From positions 1 through 10,972 of the forward strand of contig JAODLU010000095.1 of the NCBI GenBank assembly GCA_025464125.1: DNA of 10,972 nucleotides. Direction: 5' to 3'. The notes under the pieces were generated by a model. It ran no database searches. It saw nothing but the letters and a program-made list of their open reading frames with translations, and was not told the DNA's origin. A program made the translations under genes and the position numbers. Below, piece after piece: positions 5,637 to 10,972 of this stretch (position 1 is its first letter; each line of letters begins with the position of its first letter). This DNA comes from Microbacteriaceae bacterium (lineage in GTDB: Bacteria; Actinomycetota; Actinomycetes; Actinomycetales; Microbacteriaceae).

Positions 5637-8600
5637 ATGCCCCCGACAGCTCCAGGCACGCCCGCGCGACCAGCTCCGCTGACCCAGGAGACCGTTGCGA
5701 CTGTGAGGCGCTGGCTGGCCGAGAGTGCGGATGTCGCGCCAGACCGCTCGGCAGAGCGACTCGCCGGCCTGCTCAAAGACCCGCGCGGGCTCGCCTTCAC
5801 TATCGGTTTCGTTGACGGCGTTGTGCGTCCGGAAGACCTGCGCGTCGCCGGCCGCAACCTCGAACGCCTTTCCCGCTCGGTGCCGCGCTTTCTGCCCAGG
5901 TACCTGCGGGTGCTCATCCAGCTCGCCGGCGGGTTCGCGCCGATCTTTCCGTGGCCGATCGTTCCGCTCGCGCGGCGGGTGCTGCGCGGCATGGTCGGCC
6001 ACCTGATTCTCGACGCCCGGCCGAAGTCGCTCGACAAGAGCATTGCCAGGCTGGGGCGGGCGGGCATCCGGCTGAATCTCAACCTGCTCGGCGAGGCGGT
6101 GCTCGGCGACGATGAAGCCGATCGTCGGCTGGAGGGCACGCGAGCCCTACTCGAACGGGATGACGTCGACTACGTGTCGATCAAGGTGTCGTCTGTCTCG
6201 AGCCAGCTGTCGATGTGGTCGTTCGACGAGGCGGTCGAGCGCGTGGTTGCGCGGCTCACTCCGCTCTATGAGCTTGCGGCTGTGTCGTCGCCGCAGAAAT
6301 TCATCAACCTCGACATGGAGGAGTTCAAAGACCTCGACCTCACCATGGCGGTGTTCCGAGGGCTGCTCGACCAGCCGCGGCTGAAGAAACTCGAGGCCGG
6401 CATCGTGCTGCAGGCCTACCTGCCAGACGCGCTCGCCGCTCTGCAGTCACTCACCGCATGGGCCAGCGCGCGAAGGCGCGACGGCGGTTCGGCAATCAAG
6501 GTGCGGGTGGTCAAAGGTGCGAATCTCGCGATGGAGCACGTCGACTCGATCGTGCACGGCTGGCCGCTCGCCACATATTCGACCAAGCGCGAAACCGACG
6601 CGAACTACAAGCTGGTGCTCGACTGGGCGTTTACTCCTGAGCACACCGATGCCGTGCGCATCGGTGTCGCTGGCCACAACCTCTTCGACATCGCTCACGC
6701 CTGGCTGCTGGCTCGCGAACGTCACGTCGACACGCGCGTCGACTTCGAGATGCTGCTCGGCATGGCCACCGGCCAGGCGGACGCCGTGAAGAAAGACGTC
6801 GGCGGCCTTCTGCTCTACACGCCGGTGGTTCGCCCGAGCGACTTCGATTCAGCGATCTCCTACCTGATCCGCCGACTGGAAGAGAATGCCAGCACAGAGA
6901 ACTTCATGTCAGGGGTCTTCGAACTGGCGAGCAGCCCCGAAGTCTTCCAGCGCGAGCTCACACGGTTCCTCGCGTCGCTCGAAGACACGCCCCTCGGCCA
7001 TGCGGATGCCGCGGCTCCAGCTTCCCGACGCTCGCAGGATCGCACGCTGCAGCCGCCCGCCTCGCCCATCGCGACGGAACCCGTGCCGTTCGCAAACGAA
7101 CCGGATACCGACCCCTCCATTGCGGCCAACCGCCGCTGGGGCAGCGCGCTGCTCGGCCGTGTGGCCACATCCTCGTTGGGTGTTGAACGCATCACTGCCG
7201 CGAAAGTCACCGACCCCGACGCGCTCGGCACACTGGTTGTCGACGCTGCGAAAGCTGGCGCCGACTGGGGGATGCGTCGCGCAGACACCAGGGCCGCAGT
7301 GCTGCACAGCGCGGCCGACGCGCTCGCCGAGCGCCGGTCTGAGCTCATCGAGGTCATGGCCAGCGAGACGGGCAAGACGATCGCCGAAGGAGATGTCGAG
7401 GTGAGCGAGGCCATTGACTTCGCGCGCTACTACGCCGAGCAGGCTCGACTCATCGAAACGATCGACAACGCCGACTTCGTAGCGCCGCGGCTCATCGTCG
7501 TCACCCCACCGTGGAACTTTCCGGTGGCCATCCCGGCAGGGTCGGTGCTCGCTGCGCTCGCCGCTGGCGCTGCGGTCATCATCAAGCCAGCGCCGCAGGC
7601 GAAGCGCAGTGCGGCCGTCATGGTCGACGCTCTCTGGGCCGGCGGAGTGCCGCGTGAGGTTCTCACCCTGGTCGACATCGACGAGGGAGACCTCGGCAAG
7701 CAACTCATCACGCATCCATCTGTCGATCGCGTCATTCTCACCGGCGCGTGGGAGACGGCGCAGCTGTTCAGGTCGTGGCGGCCAGACCTGCAGTTGCTGG
7801 CCGAGACCAGCGGCAAGAACGCAATCATCGTCACACCGAGTGCCGACCTCGATCTCGCGGTGGCCGATATCGTGCGCAGCGCGTTCGGGCACGCAGGGCA
7901 GAAATGCTCAGCGGCGAGCCTGGTGATCCTTGTCGGGTCCGCCGCGGAATCCGAGCGGTTCCGTCGACAGCTTGTCGACTCCGTGTCGACCCTCCGCGTT
8001 GGCTACCCGCAGGATGCGACAACGGTGATGGGGCCGATCATCGAGCCTGCGCACGGCAAGCTCGAACGGGCGCTCACCACACTCGACGCTGACGAGACCT
8101 GGCTCGTCGAGCCGAAAGCGCTCGACGAATCAGGCACCCTGTGGTCGCCTGGGGTTCGGGACGGCGTGGTCGCCGGCTCCGAATTCCACCTGACCGAATA
8201 CTTCGGCCCAGTGCTCGGCATCATGCGCGCAGACACCCTCGAAGAAGCCATCGCGCTGCAGAATGCACCGGCGTTCGGGCTCACCGCGGGCATCCATTCC
8301 CTGGATGCCGCAGAGATCACCACCTGGCTCGACACCGTAGAGGCGGGCAACCTCTACGTGAACCGGGGCATCACGGGAGCCATCGTTCGCCGCCAGCCTT
8401 TCGGCGGGTGGAAACGGTCGACCGTCGGCGCAAGCGCCAAAGCTGGCGGACCCAACTACCTGCTCACCCTTGGCGACTGGGTTCCGCGGTTCGCCTCCCC
8501 GGGAACCTCGGTCGTGCTCGAGGGTGCGAGCCCGAAGGTGACAACGCTCGTCGAAGCCGCCCAGCCGGGCATGGAGTTTCTCGAATTCGACCAGGTGCGC

Positions 8601-9149
8601 TCAGGAGTGCTGAGCGACGAGCACGCGTGGGCAACCGAATACGGAGTCGTGCGCGACGTCTCGCACCTCATGGTGGAACGCAACATTTTGCGCTACCGAC
8701 CAGTGCCGGTCACGGTGCGGCTCGCGGAAGGTGCGAGCCCGTCCCAGCTCGTGCGGGTGCTCGCCGCCGCGTCGCGTGCTGGCTCGAGGGTCACCATAAG
8801 CTCGGCTGTGCCGCTCGTGGCCCGGCTCATCCAGGTGTTCCGCGCCGAGGTACCGCCGCTGTCTGTGCGCGAAGTCATCGTCGAGACGGATTCCGCGTGG
8901 CACGCCCGCCTGCAAGCCAGGCGGCCAGGGCAGTTCGGCCGAATCCGCCTGCTCGGGGGCGACGCACACGCGCTCGCGCTCGCCGTAAACGGGGACCCGG
9001 ATGTCGCGATCTACGCCGGCCCCGTCACCACCTCAGGTCGAATCGAGCTGCTGCCGTTCCTGCACGAGCAGTCCGTCAGCATCACCGCGCACAGGTTCGG
9101 CAACCCGGACCCGGTGGCGGCGGCGGTTCTGCCAGTCGGGCTGGTCTAG
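5637..9149 (+). CDS. putA: Bifunctional proline dehydrogenase / delta-1-pyrroline-5-carboxylate dehydrogenase
   Basis: Oxidises proline to P5C (FAD-dependent) and then to glutamate (NAD-dependent), letting the cell use proline as carbon and nitrogen source. Of its 1170 residues, about 35-450 are the PRODH barrel, with VSIKVSS (180-186), YLPD (261-264), RVVKGANL (290-297) and KRETDANYK (317-325). Residues about 450-500 form a Pro/Ala-rich linker. Residues about 520-950 are the aldehyde dehydrogenase, with PPWNFPVAIPAG (624-635), Glu723 in AETSGKN, the catalytic Cys757 in GQKCSAAS, EYFGPVLG (854-861) and QPFGGWKRS (920-928). A C-terminal domain (about 950-1170) ends with HEQSVSITAHRFGNP, typical of long PutA proteins. 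There is no N-terminal ribbon-helix-helix, so it is not a self-repressor; the divergent MarR is the likely regulator. The start is fixed by a TAGGCT -10 hexamer 6 nt before ATG 5637. Confidence 0.96.
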   Translation: MPPTAPGTPARPAPLTQETVATVRRWLAESADVAPDRSAERLAGLLKDPRGLAFTIGFVDGVVRPEDLRVAGRNLERLSRSVPRFLPRYLRVLIQLAGGFAPIFPWPIVPLARRVLRGMVGHLILDARPKSLDKSIARLGRAGIRLNLNLLGEAVLGDDEADRRLEGTRALLERDDVDYVSIKVSSVSSQLSMWSFDEAVERVVARLTPLYELAAVSSPQKFINLDMEEFKDLDLTMAVFRGLLDQPRLKKLEAGIVLQAYLPDALAALQSLTAWASARRRDGGSAIKVRVVKGANLAMEHVDSIVHGWPLATYSTKRETDANYKLVLDWAFTPEHTDAVRIGVAGHNLFDIAHAWLLARERHVDTRVDFEMLLGMATGQADAVKKDVGGLLLYTPVVRPSDFDSAISYLIRRLEENASTENFMSGVFELASSPEVFQRELTRFLASLEDTPLGHADAAAPASRRSQDRTLQPPASPIATEPVPFANEPDTDPSIAANRRWGSALLGRVATSSLGVERITAAKVTDPDALGTLVVDAAKAGADWGMRRADTRAAVLHSAADALAERRSELIEVMASETGKTIAEGDVEVSEAIDFARYYAEQARLIETIDNADFVAPRLIVVTPPWNFPVAIPAGSVLAALAAGAAVIIKPAPQAKRSAAVMVDALWAGGVPREVLTLVDIDEGDLGKQLITHPSVDRVILTGAWETAQLFRSWRPDLQLLAETSGKNAIIVTPSADLDLAVADIVRSAFGHAGQKCSAASLVILVGSAAESERFRRQLVDSVSTLRVGYPQDATTVMGPIIEPAHGKLERALTTLDADETWLVEPKALDESGTLWSPGVRDGVVAGSEFHLTEYFGPVLGIMRADTLEEAIALQNAPAFGLTAGIHSLDAAEITTWLDTVEAGNLYVNRGITGAIVRRQPFGGWKRSTVGASAKAGGPNYLLTLGDWVPRFASPGTSVVLEGASPKVTTLVEAAQPGMEFLEFDQVRSGVLSDEHAWATEYGVVRDVSHLMVERNILRYRPVPVTVRLAEGASPSQLVRVLAAASRAGSRVTISSAVPLVARLIQVFRAEVPPLSVREVIVETDSAWHARLQARRPGQFGRIRLLGGDAHALALAVNGDPDVAIYAGPVTTSGRIELLPFLHEQSVSITAHRFGNPDPVAAAVLPVGLV

Positions 9150-9445
9150 ATCCCGCTCGGCAGCGCGCCCCGCGCAGCGCGGACGGTGCGCCTGCACCCC
9201 GTTTCGACCGCTGACTCGACCGAATCGCTCGACCGGCGCGGCGCTCAACTTCAGTAGCGCTGTCCGATCGGTGGTTCGCTGCCGCATTTGCGACCACGGA
9301 ACACCGATCGAGCCGCGCTTGGTCGCCGGCGCGGCGTGGCGCGCGGTGGCAGCGCTCGGTCGCCTGGCCAACCCAGCCCGGCCCGGCGCGCGGCGGTCAG
9401 CGGCGTGGGCACCGGCGTCTCAGCGGCAGCTCCGCGGCGGGAGGC
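9150..9445. other. 296-bp intergenic region between convergent genes
   Basis: It separates the stops of putA (plus) and the dioxygenase (minus). No convincing coding frame is seen. It holds a GC-rich dyad close to the putA stop (CCGCGC at 9170-9175, GCGCGG at 9177-9182) and a longer inverted repeat at 9265-9310. No T-run follows either one. Confidence 0.65.
9265..9310. repeat. Inverted repeat in the putA-dioxygenase gap
   Basis: CGATCGGTG (9265-9273) and CACCGATCG (9302-9310) are perfect 9-bp arms around 28 nt. Inside, TTCGC and GCGAC segments can pair as well, giving a longer imperfect hairpin. Its position between convergent genes suggests a bidirectional transcription stop, though it lacks a T-run. 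Confidence 0.5.
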
Positions 9446-10462
9446 CTAGACGAGATCGGGGTGGTGGAGAGCCGCGACATCCGGATGCGCGCGCAGCCTG
9501 CTCTTCAGCACGTTCTCGCCATACGTCATGTAGATCGGGTTTGCGGGGTCGACCGTGATGCCGGTCGCCTCTGCGGCGAGCTCGGATGGGAGGTCGAGCA
9601 CGGGTACTGCGGCATCGAGCGCGGGGTTGAAGAAGAACGGAATCGAGATGCGGTCGGTGCCGATGAGCGGCGAGATCACGCGGTGCACGGTCGCCTTGAG
9701 GTAGCCGTTGGTCGCGACTTCGAGCAGTTCGCCGATGTTGACGACGAAGGCGCCGGGAATGGGGGGAGCGTCGATCCACTCGTCACCGTTCTGCACCTGC
9801 ACCTGCAGCCCGCCCTTGCCCGGTTCGACGAAGAGCAGGGTGAGCACGCCGGAATCTTTGTGCGCGCCGACGCCCTGCCTCGGGGTCGGGTCTGACTTGC
9901 CCGGGTAGCGCACGATCTTGATCAGCGTCGACGGGTTGTCGGCAAAACCTGCGTCGAAGACGAGGGCGTCGGCCCCAAGGGACAGCGCCCACTGCTGCAT
10001 GAGCCGCAGGCCCAGTTCAGAGAGCTCGTCGTGCCACCGGTTCACAACGGTTTTGAGTTCGGGCAGGGCCTCTGGCCACTGGTTCGGGCCCTCGAGCCGC
10101 CAGTAGTCGGCAACTCCTGGCTTGATCTCAACCGCCGGGCGTTCTGCGCCGATGTCGATCTGCTCCCGCCAGTCGACCTTGCCCTGGGTGAGCTCCCCGC
10201 CAACCCGCGTGTAGCCGCGGAATTGCGGGCTCTTCACGTTCTCGACCGCCATCTTGTCTGCCTCTGGCAGGTCGAAGAATGCACGCGCGGTTCGGATGAC
10301 CGACTCCTGCAACTCCTCACTCACGCCGTGGCCCACCAGGTAGAAAAAGCCGAAGTCGTGGGTTGCCTGGCGCAGGTCCGCACGGAAGGCGGCTGCCTCC
10401 TCCTCACCAGCGTCGAGGCGGGACATGTCGAGAATGGGGAGCGTTGTCGCGGTGGCGGTCAT
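9446..10462 (-). CDS. Isopenicillin N synthase-like 2-oxoglutarate/Fe(II) dioxygenase
   Basis: Non-heme iron oxygenase of the isopenicillin N synthase fold; substrate unknown. In the 338-aa protein the N-terminal DIOX_N region (about 6-120) includes LPILDMSRL and FGFFYLVGHGV (37-47). The catalytic double-stranded beta-helix has iron ligands His201 and Asp203 (GVGAHKDSGVLTLL) and His260 (ATVHRVISP). The 2-oxoglutarate-binding pair is Arg271 and Ser273 (RISIPFF). The tail YGENVLKSRLRAHPDVA plus HHPDL is typical of a widespread bacterial group often involved in small-molecule catabolism rather than antibiotic synthesis. All metal and cosubstrate residues are present, so it should be active. ATG 10462 has a weak -10-like CAAAAT 6 nt upstream and no Shine-Dalgarno. 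It follows the GntR gene by 62 bp on the same strand and may be cotranscribed. Confidence 0.92.
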   Translation of the reverse strand: MTATATTLPILDMSRLDAGEEEAAAFRADLRQATHDFGFFYLVGHGVSEELQESVIRTARAFFDLPEADKMAVENVKSPQFRGYTRVGGELTQGKVDWREQIDIGAERPAVEIKPGVADYWRLEGPNQWPEALPELKTVVNRWHDELSELGLRLMQQWALSLGADALVFDAGFADNPSTLIKIVRYPGKSDPTPRQGVGAHKDSGVLTLLFVEPGKGGLQVQVQNGDEWIDAPPIPGAFVVNIGELLEVATNGYLKATVHRVISPLIGTDRISIPFFFNPALDAAVPVLDLPSELAAEATGITVDPANPIYMTYGENVLKSRLRAHPDVAALHHPDLV

Positions 10463-10468
10463 ACAACC

Positions 10469-10474
10469 ATTTTG
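10469..10474 (-). promoter_or_regulatory. Weak candidate -10 element of the dioxygenase gene
   Basis: CAAAAT on the minus strand lies 6 nt before the ATG at 10462, the same spacing as the other leaderless genes, but with C in place of the first T. Cotranscription with the gntR gene is the alternative. Confidence 0.35.
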
Positions 10475-10479
10475 CCTCG

Positions 10480-10496
10480 CCCCGTCGCGGCCGGGG
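10480..10496. repeat. Short GC-rich hairpin between the gntR and dioxygenase genes
   Basis: CCCCG (10480-10484) and CGGGG (10492-10496) can form a 5-bp stem with a 7-nt loop in the 62-bp gap. No T-run follows in the direction of transcription, so it is at most a weak attenuator. Confidence 0.3.
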
Positions 10497-10524
10497 ACCG
10501 TATTACAGGTTCAGTGGGGCAAGT

Positions 10525-10887
10525 TCAGTGCGGCGACTTGAGCGCGGCGGTCACGAGGGCCAGCGCCTCCGCGGCCGGGATGCCCAGCTGGGCGATCGTG
10601 TCAGCGTAGTTGCGCGCGGCGTCCTGTGCTCGCTGGTGCAACAGGTCGCCTGTGGCCTTCACGACGGAGCCGTTGCGGCCGCGGGTCTCGATCATGCCGT
10701 CGAGCTCGAGCTCGCGATATGCGCGCGCAACTGTATTCGCTGCAAGGCCGAGCTGCTCGGCGAGGGCGCGCACGGACGGCAGCCGCGCCCCTGCGGCAAG
10801 CTGTCCGCCGTTGACCCGGTCGATGAGCTGGCGCTTCACCTGCTCATACGGGGCGACGGCGGATTGCGCATCGATGGTGATCTGCAT
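10525..10887 (-). CDS. GntR-family transcriptional regulator, YtrA type
   Basis: DNA-binding regulator of 120 aa. The GntR winged helix-turn-helix covers about 11-77: APYEQVKRQLIDRVNGGQL, then LPSVRALAEQLGLAANTVAR (37-56) and AYRELELDGMIETRGRNGS. Only about 40 residues follow (two helices, LLHQRAQDAARNYADTIAQL region), which is the short C-terminal domain of the YtrA subfamily rather than an FCD or UTRA ligand domain. I choose ATG 10887 because AGGAGG lies 4 nt before it. A longer start at 10908 overlaps the -10 element and lacks a ribosome site. YtrA genes usually sit next to ABC transporter genes; here the downstream gene is a dioxygenase. The region further upstream lies outside the window. 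Confidence 0.9.
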   Translation of the reverse strand: MQITIDAQSAVAPYEQVKRQLIDRVNGGQLAAGARLPSVRALAEQLGLAANTVARAYRELELDGMIETRGRNGSVVKATGDLLHQRAQDAARNYADTIAQLGIPAAEALALVTAALKSPH

Positions 10888-10889
10888 GT

Positions 10890-10909
10890 CCCCTCCTGTT
10901 CGGACCATA
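10890..10909 (-). promoter_or_regulatory. Candidate -10 element and Shine-Dalgarno of the gntR gene
   Basis: TATGGT (10904-10909) is a TANNNT -10. AGGAGGGG (10890-10897) is the ribosome site just before ATG 10887. With a start site about 7 nt after the hexamer the leader would be only about 10 nt, little more than the Shine-Dalgarno. No clear -35 is seen. Confidence 0.5.
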
Positions 10910-10972
10910 TCAACGCGAGCGGGTCGCCCGTCAGATACATGCAGCGCGCGTTGGCGCGCCGAGCGAGGGCGC

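Noticed and set aside
7014..7140. Pro/Ala/Ser-rich stretch in PutA considered as a possible frameshift or fusion scar
   Set aside because: The reading frame is continuous, and a low-complexity linker is expected between the proline dehydrogenase and aldehyde dehydrogenase domains.
6909..7892. 327-residue minus-strand open frame inside putA
   Set aside because: It is antisense to the linker and aldehyde dehydrogenase region of PutA, which is intact and full of conserved motifs.
8141..9214. 357-residue plus-strand open frame overlapping the 3' part of putA
   Set aside because: It is a shifted-frame shadow, very rich in Arg and Gly. PutA continues without a frameshift to a normal C-terminal tail.
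10944..10959. GCGCGC-N4-GCGCGC hairpin upstream of the gntR gene
   Set aside because: Low-complexity GC alternation makes this likely by chance, and no T-run or conserved context is visible at the window edge.
1..10972. tRNA, rRNA, CRISPR, insertion sequence, riboswitch or prophage signals
   Set aside because: None was found on either strand by eye. The repeats seen are too few and too irregular for a CRISPR array, and there is no transposase or integrase gene.

Overview
The window is GC-rich, compact DNA. It looks like the chromosome of a high-GC Gram-positive actinobacterium. Most genes have a TANNNT -10 hexamer only 6-8 nt before the start codon, which is the signature of leaderless transcription common in that phylum. 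The codon bias and gene content (group III-like 6-phosphofructokinase, large PutA without an N-terminal DNA-binding domain) fit a Microbacteriaceae-type organism, but the family assignment is an inference. I see no insertion sequence, prophage, CRISPR array, tRNA or rRNA. This looks like core metabolic and housekeeping DNA.

Layout. Positions 1-588 (minus) hold the N-terminal 196 codons of 6-phosphofructokinase, cut by the window edge. Positions 645-1520 (minus) encode a TrhO/YceA-type rhodanese (tRNA U34 hydroxylase family). It diverges from an AlkA-like HhH-GPD DNA glycosylase at 1594-2532 (plus). A hotdog-fold thioesterase follows at 2586-3128 (plus). A 349-bp gap between convergent genes (3129-3477) contains a large nested inverted repeat (3208-3317) and GC-rich hairpins. 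The block 5582 to 3478 (minus) is a MarR-family regulator, a BBE-like FAD-linked oxidase and a 58-residue acidic protein of unknown function. The bifunctional proline dehydrogenase/P5C dehydrogenase PutA (5637-9149, plus) diverges from marR across only 54 bp. A 296-bp convergent gap with a further inverted repeat separates putA from a minus-strand pair: a YtrA-type GntR regulator (10887-10525) followed by an isopenicillin N synthase-like 2-oxoglutarate/Fe(II) dioxygenase (10462-9446).

How the genes fit together. PutA converts proline to glutamate in two steps. The neighbouring MarR protein is the obvious candidate to control putA, the FAD oxidase, or both, because all their start regions lie close together. 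The GntR protein is likewise placed to control itself and the dioxygenase. The remaining genes (glycolysis, tRNA modification, base-excision repair, acyl-CoA hydrolysis) look like independent housekeeping units with their own promoters. No new defence or mobile system is evident. The points most worth checking are the nested inverted repeat, the small acidic gene with its own apparent promoter, the missing cysteinyl-flavin residue in the FAD oxidase, and the uniformity of the leaderless starts.
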